From an uncultured Alphaproteobacteria bacterium (GTDB taxonomy: Bacteria; Pseudomonadota; Alphaproteobacteria; RF32; CAG-239): a DNA stretch of 64,000 bases. This document shows, piece by piece, positions 51,191 to 60,956 of the stretch. The notes beneath the pieces were generated by a model. The model was given only the letters and a program-made list of their open reading frames with translations, was not told the DNA's origin and ran no database searches. The stretch covers positions 31,197 to 95,196 of the forward strand of contig CALXWH010000006.1 in assembly GCA_944392315.1 (NCBI GenBank). Reading direction: 5' to 3'. The position numbers were made by a program, and so were the translations under genes. How positions within the stretch are numbered: the stretch's first letter is position 1; each line of letters begins with the position of its first letter.

Positions 51191-53426
51191 GTTTGTTCTC
51201 CAATTCTTTTAATCTTGCTTGAATGTTGCGTTTAGCGTTGTTTAAGCCGTTTTCATCATAAATGACAAATATGTACTTATCATCTACATATACCGAATTT
51301 TTATGCGGATACGGCTGCGCCTTGTTCAACACGAAATCCGCAATGTGCTTGAGCTCCGGTAGGGATAAGTTATCAATGGAGTAATAGGCATGATTTATAT
51401 TAATATTAATGTATTTTCTTATGTACCCTTCATATTCATAAAAACTATATAACCAATCTGCAGCCCAGTGTGGCATTAGAGATGCTGTAGAGCCATATTC
51501 GTTCTTACTAAATTCATTTATGTAAAATTTATTTCTGTAAGTTAATGGCTTTGTAGTAACTAGTGTATAATATTTATTATTAGAAAATCTTTCATTTTGT
51601 TTAATTCTTGCAATTATATCCTTATGCAGTTGCATTTCTGCTTTTCCTCCCAAATATAGCACCTTTTGATAGCGAATATCTTGTACAATATTGCCCCATA
51701 AAGCAATGAGCATAATGACTAAATTTACGCTTTTTGTCCAATTCACATATCTTAAACCAACCGCTAAAAAAACGGCATATATATAGGGTTGGGCAAAAAA
51801 GTTAATTCTAGCAGTAAAAGAGAAATCTGATTTCGCCATTAAGTTTGTAAACTGGCTACTTAGCAAAATACAACCTATTAACAGTGCACTTTTAATAATT
51901 GTTGAGCAATTACTCTTAAATAACACTACCAAAGCTCCTAAAAAAGACAACAGCAATAGGTATTTATAATTAGAGCTCATATCCGGTTGTGAAACATAAA
52001 ATAATTCAATGCAAGTTCTTAAAACTAGCTTTAGCTTTTGTGGTAAATCTTCTAAACTTATGTAATCAGTATTATAGCTATCATGTCTTATTTTGCCTAT
52101 ATGGTCATAATATACTAAGATTAATTTAAAGATTATGACGCTTATTACGATATTAATACCGGTTCTTAAATAAGTATGAAAAAGTTCTTTAATAGGTTTC
52201 TGTTCTAAGATAATATCCATCAAAATTCGCCCAAGTAGAACTATTGCTATTGTTGAAATAATAGACGCATAAGCCCCTAAGCTAATCACCATTAGTATTA
52301 TTGCAATTACAGAACTTGTATAAGTCTTTCTTTGCGAGATGTATAGAGCATAAATTACGAAAAAGATATTCCAAAATAAGGATGTTTGTTTTATATGCCA
52401 TAACCATGATAAAGTATAAGGCATTAAAATAATAAACAATCCGAATAGAGTATAATTCAATGGGGTTTGCGGTACTTTCCAATATTTGGCTAAATATATC
52501 ATCGCAAATGTAAAACCGGTAAAACTAAATATATTATTAATAACCGGTAATAATTCTCCTCCAAATACTTGTTGTATCAAACCTCCGGTAAAACGTCCAC
52601 ACCACAGCATATCATATACGCGCATACCATTTTTAACAAGTATCCAATCATCACTTCCCCACATATACTGAACAGTGTGGAAGAGAAACACAATATTCGT
52701 AATCAGAAATATCCATAAAAATGATTTTTTTGATATGGGACTGATTGCTTGCCATTTTTGAGTTATAATTTCTTCAAGATCAAAATCTTGCAATGTTGCT
52801 AATTTTTGCCATATAGGCATTGCTATGATTCTTTTTCTAAATCTATAGCTAATTATACACAAAAGACCAAATAGCGACAGCCATAGTATATCTGATGTCT
52901 TTTTTGCTTGTAATTGTTCCGGGGTGTAATATTTCTGCCAATTAATCTTTACATTAAACACATTTCCTTTTTGCGCGGTTATCGTATGATAAATAGGTTT
53001 ATTATGCCAAGCCGGGGTTGCTTTGGTGATAATATCCTCTCCATTAATAGCAAATTTGGTATATTCCACCCAAAGTTCTTTAATGCCTTTGTTCCTATCG
53101 TTTTTATCTTTTAATTCCCAAGGACCTCGCAAAACAAAATTTATTTTACATTTATCGGAGTTAACCGTAATTTCAAGTTCTTGAGATATACTATCCTTTT
53201 GGATAACATAACCTTGTGAACCCCATTTTGCCATCCAATCCGCTGTAGGGAATAATTTTCCATTCTCCTGATTTTTAACAACAAAGCAAGGTTGACTATT
53301 CGATGTCTTTTCAGAAATATCTATACGAGCTGTTGTGGGGCTTGCCTTACTTTCTCCATGTAGAACACTATACGCTCCTAGCAGCGCTAATATTCCAATT
53401 ATGCTTAAAATAATTTTCTTTGCCAT
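51183..53426 (-). CDS. GtrC-like membrane glucosyltransferase with N-terminal WH-[DN]-KP domain
   Basis: A 747-residue protein. Residues 5-21 form a signal-anchor, 33-172 an extracytoplasmic beta-rich domain with 'RIDISEK', 'FVLRGPWE', 'ELWVEYTKFAINGEDII' and 'ATPAWHNKPIYHTI', then about 10-12 helices with 'MWGSDDWILVKNGMRVYDMLWCGRFTGGLIQ' in pieces (from about residue 257), the acidic D-D-W and G-R patterns of glucosyltransferase GtrII/III-type (PF14264), and a C-terminal soluble tail. It would take a sugar from the polyprenyl carrier made by GtrB and decorate a polymer outside. The WH-[DN]-KP domain recurs in the giant neighbour. Confidence 0.8.
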   Translation of the reverse strand: MAKKIILSIIGILALLGAYSVLHGESKASPTTARIDISEKTSNSQPCFVVKNQENGKLFPTADWMAKWGSQGYVIQKDSISQELEITVNSDKCKINFVLRGPWELKDKNDRNKGIKELWVEYTKFAINGEDIITKATPAWHNKPIYHTITAQKGNVFNVKINWQKYYTPEQLQAKKTSDILWLSLFGLLCIISYRFRKRIIAMPIWQKLATLQDFDLEEIITQKWQAISPISKKSFLWIFLITNIVFLFHTVQYMWGSDDWILVKNGMRVYDMLWCGRFTGGLIQQVFGGELLPVINNIFSFTGFTFAMIYLAKYWKVPQTPLNYTLFGLFIILMPYTLSWLWHIKQTSLFWNIFFVIYALYISQRKTYTSSVIAIILMVISLGAYASIISTIAIVLLGRILMDIILEQKPIKELFHTYLRTGINIVISVIIFKLILVYYDHIGKIRHDSYNTDYISLEDLPQKLKLVLRTCIELFYVSQPDMSSNYKYLLLLSFLGALVVLFKSNCSTIIKSALLIGCILLSSQFTNLMAKSDFSFTARINFFAQPYIYAVFLAVGLRYVNWTKSVNLVIMLIALWGNIVQDIRYQKVLYLGGKAEMQLHKDIIARIKQNERFSNNKYYTLVTTKPLTYRNKFYINEFSKNEYGSTASLMPHWAADWLYSFYEYEGYIRKYINININHAYYSIDNLSLPELKHIADFVLNKAQPYPHKNSVYVDDKYIFVIYDENGLNNAKRNIQARLKELENKHE

Positions 53427-53440
53427 TTTATTTTAATCTC

Positions 53441-56400
53441 CTATAAATATTTTGCAAATTCACAAGATTTACTGAAAATCAGGACTTGGGATTTTAGAGC
53501 GTTACGTTGTTGAAAACCAAATTCTATCCCCAAAGAAGCTAATTTTGCTTTGGTTAGAGCAATTGTATTTTGCTCTCCTGCTCTTTCCGCATCATCAAAC
53601 ATAATGATGAAGTCTTGTGCCAAGTTATGCTCTACTAAATCAACGATATTAGAACGCGGTAACTTTTGTGCACCGCCAAACGGACCGTCAACGATAATCA
53701 TGTTGTATTTTTTATCTCCGGTTATTTTATTGAGCTCTTTATATTTACGGCTTTGCTCGCCTTCATAATCAAAAAATTCTATATCGCACTGATGCAATTT
53801 GATATTTTGACTTTTGGCTAGCTTTGGTTCATAAATTTTTATCCAACTTTCATCATTTTCTATAATATCCAAATCGGCTTCGGGCTGATTATTCGCGACA
53901 TATTGCGTCGTTACCATTGAGGTCTGCCCCAACCCCATTTCTAAAATATGCGCCGGCTGCACATTATCCAAAATTCTGAATAAGGTATATATAAAGCCGT
54001 AATTGGCTGCTGCACCATATAAAGCAAAGTTTTTATCTTTGAGCCATGGGCTATTTTGCGTACTATCATGCAACAAATCAGCAAAATTCAACTCTTGATA
54101 TTGGAGTTGCGCCTTATTTTGCAAGTTTTGCACTCTTTCCAGTAATTGAGATTTTTGTTTTTCTATATCTTGAGATAATACATTTATTTCACTTTTTTGC
54201 GCAAAATCTATTTCTTTCAAAGTAGATAAATCTTCCAGACGTTCCTGCACTCTGTTTAATGTTGTTTGTTGCTCTTGAACTAATTCTTGAGATTTTGCAA
54301 CTTGTGTCTGTAAAGACTGTTCGGTTTGATTGATCCCCGCAATGATATTATTTTTGTTTTGCTGAGATGTTTCTCGCTGATTATTCAGCTCATTTAACAG
54401 CTTTACCTCTGTATTGCCTAATTGATGAGCAAAATCCGCACAATAAGTTTTTATTTCCGAAATTTCAGAAATACCGGAATTTTGGAGTTCTTCCGTTGCG
54501 CGTTGGAGCTCAGCGGAGAGCTTATTCTCAGTCCCCACTAACTGAGCAATGAACTCACTCAATTTCGCTTTTATCTCACTTGCTTGAGATTGTTCCGCAT
54601 TTTGAAGCTCTGCCGTTGCGCGTTGGAGTTCGGCGGATAGCTTATTCTCCGTCCCCACTAACTGAGCAATGAAATCACTCAATGTCGCTTTTATTTTACT
54701 TGCCTGAGATTGTTCGGCATTTTGAAGCTCGTTAGTCGCGCGTTGGAGCTCGGTAGACAATCTATCTCCGATTGCCATTAATTGTTTTGAACGTTCTTCT
54801 TGTTGCTTTTTGAAATCTGTTAATTGCGTGCTAAAAAAGCCCTTTAACACTTCAATTTCTTTTTTTAACTCGTTGTTTTTATTTTCTAAGTTTACATTTT
54901 TTGTTTGAATTTCTTGTAAAATCTGCAACGTTTGGGCCTGATTTTTTTGCATCATTTCCATAATCGGTGCAATTTTATGTGCAAAAGACAATTTATCTTG
55001 CCATAACTTTATTTTTTCTTGAACATTTTGCTTAACTCTCGCGAATAAAGTTGTTTGAGGAGATGACTTTATAGTTGTATTATTAACTGTTATCTTTTTA
55101 TAAATTTTATTGGTTAATTTCTCTATATTCTCCTTGATATACTCTGAATTTGGATTGAGTTTTAAAATAACATCTTTCAACTCGTCTTTATCATATTGAT
55201 GATACTGCTGAACAACTTCTACTTTGACAACCTGCCCATTTTTAACCGGCATTTCATAGCGAAAAGGTTTATCGTGCCAAGTTGCGATTGGAGCTGATAA
55301 AATCTCTTTTCCATCAATTTTGATAGACTTATAATCAACCCAAACCGGAAAACGAGTTCCTTCAAACCTTTTATCTTGTCCTTTAAAATCTAAACGCAGT
55401 TTACCATCTTGAATTGCTTTTATAGAGATATTTTGAATCTTTTTATTGACTTCGACAACTTGTCCTTGCCCTTGCTCATTAGTAAACCACATTGGTTGAG
55501 ATACTTTTGCTGATGTTGTAATCTCCACAGCATTATTTTCATTACCAAAGTTTTTGATATCTATACGAGCAGATTGTAATTTAAGCAATACATCTGTTCT
55601 ATACAAAAACTTGATCTTATATAAATTGTATAGAAAATTGATATTTGCTTTTGCAGGGCTGGTACATTTAATATTCGTTAGTTTACTCATATCATATTTT
55701 TCAACTAACCATTTGATTTGTTTATAATATCTAAATTTATCTTTCGATTTAAATTTATTGTAAATATTAATTGCAACATTTAAATAGCTTGTTTCATAAT
55801 TGAGATATATTTTATTTTCAATTTTTATATTTTTTAGATATTGTAAAACTTCATCTATTATCTTTAAATAATCTGAGAAATGTCTATTCCAGTTTTGTGT
55901 TGTTGAATTATCATGTATTCTTCTTTTATAGTATTGTGTTTTATCAATAGATATTCTTTGTGCATTAAATAATGATTTAATAAAAAACAGATTATCTTCA
56001 AAATATACTTTTTCAGGAAATTTTATATCATTATTCACTAAAAAATATCTTTTATATACTGTTAATGCAGCACTACATGCCATCTGAAATGAGAATGGAG
56101 AACAATCATTATAAGAAAATATTTCTTTATTCCAATCTTTTGGAAGATACTGAAAGTTATAATATGGCGTATATTCTTTTTTTTGAGTCTGACTATTAAA
56201 ATTTTCTCCTGCGAACATTAACATATCTAAGTTTAAATTAGTACACTTTTTATATAGCTCCTCACAAGTATTTGGAAGTATATAATCATCTGAATCTACA
56301 AATTGTATATATTCTCCTTTTGCTATACTTAATCCTTTATTTCTTGCCGCTCCTTGTTTTTGATTCTTCTGTGTTATTACTATAATTCTTTCATCTTTTT

Positions 56401-58651
56401 TAGCGTATTCTTTTAATATTTCTAAAGAATTATCTGTAGACCCATCATCCACACAAATTATTTCTATATCTTGTAGAGTTTGATTAATAATACTATCTAA
56501 GCATTCTTTTAGATAAGAAGATGTATTATATACAGGTATTATAATTGACATCCTGACATTTGCATATTTTTTTATATATTCAGAATACTTCTGATTAAGA
56601 ATTAATTCTAATTCTTTTGCTTCTTGCGGAGAAAAAATTTTTGAATCTAAAAACCCTCTGTCTTGTTCCTTTTGAAAATTTTCAGACATTCTTTTTAAAT
56701 ATTCTTCCCAATAATTATATGATATCCTAGCTCTTAAATGGTATATGTATGCTATAAATTTTCTATAACAATATATATTCCTATATTTTTCTAATTCTCT
56801 ATTTTTATCAAATATACTATCAATGAAATTATATTCATCTGGTATTGTCCAAAGATTGTTTCTTTTCTTCATTGATTGATTTGGATTATCTTGTCTATAA
56901 CAATAAAAATAATCTGGTATAAACATTATTTTATGGGCTTGATACATTGTTTGTATCCAAAAACCATTATCTTGATATGCAGCTCCAGGTGTTTCATTAT
57001 GTTTTATATTATATTTTATTAAAAAATCTCTCTTAAAAATTCCGGCTGGATTTATCGTCATCCTAATTAATAAATCTGGATATTTCTCTGGTATCATTAC
57101 TGTATTATAATATCTTGGATTATTAATTAAATTTTCTTTTTTATATTGATATGCTTTTTCTTTTTTTTCAAATTTATAATAATTTGCTTTTATAATATCT
57201 AAATCAAATTTTTTAGCCTTATTATAGAGGGTTTCATACATCTCAAGTTTTATGAAATCATCTGGCTCGACAATTCCGATATATTCTCCACTTGCTAAAT
57301 TCATACCACAATTCATAGTTTGTCCGTAACCAGCATTGGGTTTATCTATGTATTTGATACGAATATCTTTTTGAGCATATTCTTTGATAATATCTAGGGA
57401 ATTATCTGTTGAACCATCATTGACACATATGATTTCAATATCCCTTAGAGTTTGATTGACAACGCTATCAAGACACTCCCTCAAATATGGCTCTGCATTA
57501 TATATTGGCAAGACAACAGAAACATATGGAACATCTTTTAACTCTATAAACATCAAACAAATTTTTTTATATGAATCATTATAAAGTAGATTTATATTAC
57601 TCTGAGATAATCCTATTAAGTTAAATATTTCTTCTTTATATATTTTTTTCAATAGATTTTTATTTTTGTTATTTACTTTATTATAATTATATACGCAATA
57701 CCCGATACAAGCATTAATAAAACTTTGATAATATCCCTTATATAGATGTTTAGATTCAAGCCTTTTTTTAAATTCTTTGATTGCTTCGTAAAAGCATAAA
57801 ACATTTTTATCTTTTGTATCTGTTAGAGATTTGTTTGTATTTATTCTATAAAAATATAAATCTTCACGTATCATCCCAATTTTTTTTGAAAGACACAACG
57901 ACATATTTGTGAATACTGCATCATTCGTTGATATCACTGATTGAAATAAATTTTTATTATCATTTAAAAATTGTCTATTATATATCTTATTCCAAGGGGC
58001 AGGATTTGTTATTTGAAAAATTGGAGTTTGTGTTTGATTTATGATATTTCCTTTTTTATCTTGATTAAAATATTTCATGCACCATATGTTAATTCCATTA
58101 TTTTTTATATATCTTAATTTACTTTCATCCTTAATTGTATATGTACATATGCATATATCTAATTTTTCTTGTTTTGATTTATTGTATAATTTCTCATACA
58201 TTTCTAAGGCAATGTAATCATCACTATCAATAAAACCTATGAATTCTCCTTTAGCAATTGAAAGCCCTGCATTACGAGCTACACCAGCATTTATGTTTTC
58301 TTGAGTTATAACCGTTATCCTATTATCTTTTTTTGCATATTCTTTGAGGATTAAAAGAGAACTATCTGTAGAGCCGTCGTCAATACAAATTATCTCTATT
58401 TCTTTTAAGGTTTGATTGATGACACTGTCCAAGCACTCCCTTAAATACGCCTCAATATTATATACTGGGATGATGACACTAACTTTCGGAGTGTAACTTA
58501 TCTTATTTTGAATCAAAATTTTAGCTTGAGTATCCGGATCACCTTCCGCATTTTTCACCGTTATCATTTGTTCTGCCTGTTTTTTTAATTTATTTTCTGC
58601 TTTAGCTAATTTTGATGCTTTGATGCCTTGCTTATTCTTCTGCTTTTTCAT
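53441..58651 (-). CDS. Giant protein: three GT2 domains, coiled coil, methyltransferase
   Basis: A polypeptide of 1736 residues. In order: a basic Lys-rich start (1-50); GT2 domain 1 (about 56-300, 'KVSVIIPVYNIEAYLRECL', 'FIDSDDYI'); GT2 domain 2 (about 376-640, 'VSVVLPIYNAEPYLRECL', 'GIVEPDDFI'); GT2 domain 3 (about 700-960, 'MSIIIPVYNTSSYLKECL', 'FVDSDDYILP'); a WH-[DN]-KP domain (about 1060-1185, 'VWVDYKSIKIDGKEIL', 'ATWHDKPF'); a coiled coil (about 1235-1530) with a 40-residue tandem repeat; and a class I methyltransferase (about 1545-1736, 'ILEMGLGQTSMVTTQYV', 'MIIVDGPFGGAQK', 'IIMFDDAER'). It resembles a polymerase joined to a WbdD-like ruler and cap. ATG 58651 has AAGGAAGAG upstream; an in-frame GTG lies two codons before. 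Confidence 0.85.
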   Translation of the reverse strand: MKKQKNKQGIKASKLAKAENKLKKQAEQMITVKNAEGDPDTQAKILIQNKISYTPKVSVIIPVYNIEAYLRECLDSVINQTLKEIEIICIDDGSTDSSLLILKEYAKKDNRITVITQENINAGVARNAGLSIAKGEFIGFIDSDDYIALEMYEKLYNKSKQEKLDICICTYTIKDESKLRYIKNNGINIWCMKYFNQDKKGNIINQTQTPIFQITNPAPWNKIYNRQFLNDNKNLFQSVISTNDAVFTNMSLCLSKKIGMIREDLYFYRINTNKSLTDTKDKNVLCFYEAIKEFKKRLESKHLYKGYYQSFINACIGYCVYNYNKVNNKNKNLLKKIYKEEIFNLIGLSQSNINLLYNDSYKKICLMFIELKDVPYVSVVLPIYNAEPYLRECLDSVVNQTLRDIEIICVNDGSTDNSLDIIKEYAQKDIRIKYIDKPNAGYGQTMNCGMNLASGEYIGIVEPDDFIKLEMYETLYNKAKKFDLDIIKANYYKFEKKEKAYQYKKENLINNPRYYNTVMIPEKYPDLLIRMTINPAGIFKRDFLIKYNIKHNETPGAAYQDNGFWIQTMYQAHKIMFIPDYFYCYRQDNPNQSMKKRNNLWTIPDEYNFIDSIFDKNRELEKYRNIYCYRKFIAYIYHLRARISYNYWEEYLKRMSENFQKEQDRGFLDSKIFSPQEAKELELILNQKYSEYIKKYANVRMSIIIPVYNTSSYLKECLDSIINQTLQDIEIICVDDGSTDNSLEILKEYAKKDERIIVITQKNQKQGAARNKGLSIAKGEYIQFVDSDDYILPNTCEELYKKCTNLNLDMLMFAGENFNSQTQKKEYTPYYNFQYLPKDWNKEIFSYNDCSPFSFQMACSAALTVYKRYFLVNNDIKFPEKVYFEDNLFFIKSLFNAQRISIDKTQYYKRRIHDNSTTQNWNRHFSDYLKIIDEVLQYLKNIKIENKIYLNYETSYLNVAINIYNKFKSKDKFRYYKQIKWLVEKYDMSKLTNIKCTSPAKANINFLYNLYKIKFLYRTDVLLKLQSARIDIKNFGNENNAVEITTSAKVSQPMWFTNEQGQGQVVEVNKKIQNISIKAIQDGKLRLDFKGQDKRFEGTRFPVWVDYKSIKIDGKEILSAPIATWHDKPFRYEMPVKNGQVVKVEVVQQYHQYDKDELKDVILKLNPNSEYIKENIEKLTNKIYKKITVNNTTIKSSPQTTLFARVKQNVQEKIKLWQDKLSFAHKIAPIMEMMQKNQAQTLQILQEIQTKNVNLENKNNELKKEIEVLKGFFSTQLTDFKKQQEERSKQLMAIGDRLSTELQRATNELQNAEQSQASKIKATLSDFIAQLVGTENKLSAELQRATAELQNAEQSQASEIKAKLSEFIAQLVGTENKLSAELQRATEELQNSGISEISEIKTYCADFAHQLGNTEVKLLNELNNQRETSQQNKNNIIAGINQTEQSLQTQVAKSQELVQEQQTTLNRVQERLEDLSTLKEIDFAQKSEINVLSQDIEKQKSQLLERVQNLQNKAQLQYQELNFADLLHDSTQNSPWLKDKNFALYGAAANYGFIYTLFRILDNVQPAHILEMGLGQTSMVTTQYVANNQPEADLDIIENDESWIKIYEPKLAKSQNIKLHQCDIEFFDYEGEQSRKYKELNKITGDKKYNMIIVDGPFGGAQKLPRSNIVDLVEHNLAQDFIIMFDDAERAGEQNTIALTKAKLASLGIEFGFQQRNALKSQVLIFSKSCEFAKYL
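54481..54760 (-). repeat. 120-bp tandem repeat in the coiled coil
   Basis: About 2.3 copies with an exact 120-base period: the text GTTGCGCGTTGGAG occurs at 54495 and 54615 and, slightly changed, at 54735. It encodes a 40-residue unit ('LSAELQRATAELQNAEQSQA', then 'EIKAKLSEFIAQLVGTENK'). Being in phase with the reading frame, copy-number change would lengthen or shorten the coiled coil without a frameshift. Confidence 0.9.
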
Positions 58652-58663
58652 GTCCACTCTTCC

Positions 58664-59776
58664 TTACTTTATTTCATTAAAAAGTTCAAATGCATTTGCG
58701 ATTGTTCTATTCATGTCATAATAACGATATGCACCTAAGCGGCCAAGAAAATATACGTTGTTTAGTTTTTGAGCTTCACCTAAATATTTATTGTATTTTT
58801 CTTGATTTTCTGGATTAAGGATTGGATATATTCTATCGTTTTTCCCTTGTTCAAACTCTTCTGGATATTCAAGAGATAGTATTGTGTCTTCTGACTTTTC
58901 GTTTAGAAAATATTTATATTCCGCTATTCTGGTAAAATCATAATTCTCTGGATAATTCACAACCGGCGCATTTTGGAATTTCTTTTGATGATATTTTTCA
59001 AATTTTATATTCAAACTCCGGTATGGTAGTTTTCCGTATTTATATTCAAAAAATTCTTCAATTGCTCCAGTATAAAATAATCTATCAAACTCAATGCTAT
59101 CTTTGATATCTTTATAGCTTGTATTTAAACGTACTCTTATATTCGGATAATTTAACATTTGTTCAAACATTTTGGTATATCCAGCTTTAGGTATACCTTG
59201 ATATTTTTCTTGAAAATATCTGTCATCCCTACTGATATAGACTGGTACTGATCCTGTAACTGATGGATCCAACTGCTCGGGAGTATAATTCCATTGCTTA
59301 ATTGTGTAGCCTAAAAAAACTTTTTCATATATATATTCTGCTAAGAAATTTAAGTCCTTGTCATCTGTCTTTCTTAATTCTAATATTGGGATCTTTTTAT
59401 TAAAACCAAATTTTTCAATTAGTTTTATTTCTAATTTTTGGGCTAATTGAGGGGAAAATACTTTATATAGTGAGTTTAAATTGAAAGGAATTGGAACTTC
59501 TATACCGTCAATTATACCTAGCACTCTATGCATAAATGGATACCATTCTGTGTATTCAGAAAGATAATGCCAAATTTCTTTTGAATTTGTTCTAAAAATA
59601 TGTGGTCCATATTGATGGACGGTTATCCCTGAATCATCTTTATAGTCATAGCAAGTACCACCTATATGATTCTTGCTATCAATAATTAAAACTTCTTGAT
59701 TTAACTCTTTAGCTATTCTATTGGCAATCACAATACCTGACAAGCCACATCCAACCACTAAGTTCTGTACTTTCAT
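58664..59776 (-). CDS. glf: UDP-galactopyranose mutase
   Basis: A 370-residue FAD enzyme that converts UDP-Galp to UDP-Galf. FAD motif 'LVVGCGLSGIVIANRIAKEL', 'HIGGTCYDY', 'VHQYGPHIFRTNSKEIW', 'VPIPFNLNSLYKVF', 'YTIKQWNYTPEQLDPSVTGSVPVYISRDDRYF' in pieces, 'GIPKAGYTKMFEQML', 'YTGAIEEFFEYKYGKLPYRSL' in pieces, and the C-terminal 'FLGRLGAYRYYDMNRTIANAF' in pieces, which contains flavin-contacting residues. Length is normal. Its presence implies galactofuranose in the polymer. Gaps of 1-12 bases to both neighbours. Confidence 0.96.
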   Translation of the reverse strand: MKVQNLVVGCGLSGIVIANRIAKELNQEVLIIDSKNHIGGTCYDYKDDSGITVHQYGPHIFRTNSKEIWHYLSEYTEWYPFMHRVLGIIDGIEVPIPFNLNSLYKVFSPQLAQKLEIKLIEKFGFNKKIPILELRKTDDKDLNFLAEYIYEKVFLGYTIKQWNYTPEQLDPSVTGSVPVYISRDDRYFQEKYQGIPKAGYTKMFEQMLNYPNIRVRLNTSYKDIKDSIEFDRLFYTGAIEEFFEYKYGKLPYRSLNIKFEKYHQKKFQNAPVVNYPENYDFTRIAEYKYFLNEKSEDTILSLEYPEEFEQGKNDRIYPILNPENQEKYNKYLGEAQKLNNVYFLGRLGAYRYYDMNRTIANAFELFNEIK

Positions 59777-59777
59777 G

Positions 59778-60956
59778 TTAAAATCCTTTCTCTTCTAATG
59801 CTTTGATTTCGGCCTTGAGGCGGTCGCATTCTTCTTGTAATCGTATCGGATATTCCAACGCATAACGCAATTTTCCATACCAACTCATTTCTTCTATCTT
59901 CGGTTGGTTTATCTCTCCGCTGATACTGCTGTAATATCTGCCTTCTTTGCGTCCGTTGATGATATAGTGAACGAGTGGGCATATCCCCTTTTCGGCAACT
60001 TCCGGATAATCACTCAAATATTGGTTGCCATCAAATTTCGGACTGGGGTTGCGACCTTCTTTCCACCCATATTTCACATAGTGCTTAGCTGCTCCCAACT
60101 TTTTCTCTTTCACATCCGGATTAACCGCAAGATACCACTTTGTATCAAACAAATCCGACGCTTTCACCAATTCTATCTGGCGTTTTTGATTATACTTTTC
60201 TTTGCTTATCAGGTGAAACAGCCTGATAAACTTTAATACCGCTAATTTCATGCTTATTTCCTTTTCTGGTTGAATAATTTTGTTTTTTTTGCAAACTCTT
60301 TTGAAATTTTTTTTAAAATTTTCTACATTTGAAATTCTTGAGATTGTTTCATCATCATTATAAATCATTGTAATTTTGGGAAAATATTTTGGAGGATTAC
60401 CTTTTGTATAACGCAAAATTAAATCCCAATCCACTAGCCTGGTGAGCTTTTCATCAAATCCACCCAATTTTTCATATAAACTTTTATGGTGCACAAAGAC
60501 GCCTAAATCTATGTAATTTGCAATACATAATTCTTGATAGCTAAATTCATGGCCAAATACTTTGTGAGATTGTTGAGATTGCATTTGCGTACAAAAACAT
60601 CTCGCTTCAGGATATTCCTCGATTAAACTCTTATATGTTTCTAAAAATTCTCTCTCTAACACATTATCCGTGTCTAAATATCCTATCCAATCATATTGTG
60701 CCTTTAATAATCCTTGATTTCTGGCAAAACTCACACCTTTATGCTCTTGCAATTTGATATACTTAATTTTTCCTTCTGAAATATAATTGGCATATTGTTT
60801 TTTAATCATCTCTTCCGTTGTGTCCGATGAACAATCATCAACAATGATTAATTCATATTCCGGATAAGTCTGCTCTATCAGAGAACGTATTGCTTTATTT
60901 ATACAATATACCCGGTTGTATGTTGGCATTATTATGGAAAACCGAATGTTACTCAT
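59778..60956 (-). CDS. GT2 glycosyltransferase with C-terminal NPDV repeats
   Basis: A 392-residue protein. GT-A domain (about 5-230): 'FSIIMPTYNRVYCINKAIRS', 'IIVDDCSSDTTEE', 'WIGYLDTDNVLEREF' (DTD), 'LVDWDLILRYTKG' (WD acceptor motif). After a linker, residues about 270-345 hold two copies of a 35-residue motif: 'FDTKWYLAVNPDVKEKKLGA', 'AKHYVKYGWKEGRNPSP' and 'FDGNQYLSDYPEVAEKGICP', 'VHYIINGRKEGRYYS'. This repeat is often joined to polysaccharide enzymes and surface proteins. A short coiled coil ends it. It overlaps the RgpF-like gene by 8 bases. Confidence 0.88.
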   Translation of the reverse strand: MSNIRFSIIMPTYNRVYCINKAIRSLIEQTYPEYELIIVDDCSSDTTEEMIKKQYANYISEGKIKYIKLQEHKGVSFARNQGLLKAQYDWIGYLDTDNVLEREFLETYKSLIEEYPEARCFCTQMQSQQSHKVFGHEFSYQELCIANYIDLGVFVHHKSLYEKLGGFDEKLTRLVDWDLILRYTKGNPPKYFPKITMIYNDDETISRISNVENFKKNFKRVCKKNKIIQPEKEISMKLAVLKFIRLFHLISKEKYNQKRQIELVKASDLFDTKWYLAVNPDVKEKKLGAAKHYVKYGWKEGRNPSPKFDGNQYLSDYPEVAEKGICPLVHYIINGRKEGRYYSSISGEINQPKIEEMSWYGKLRYALEYPIRLQEECDRLKAEIKALEEKGF

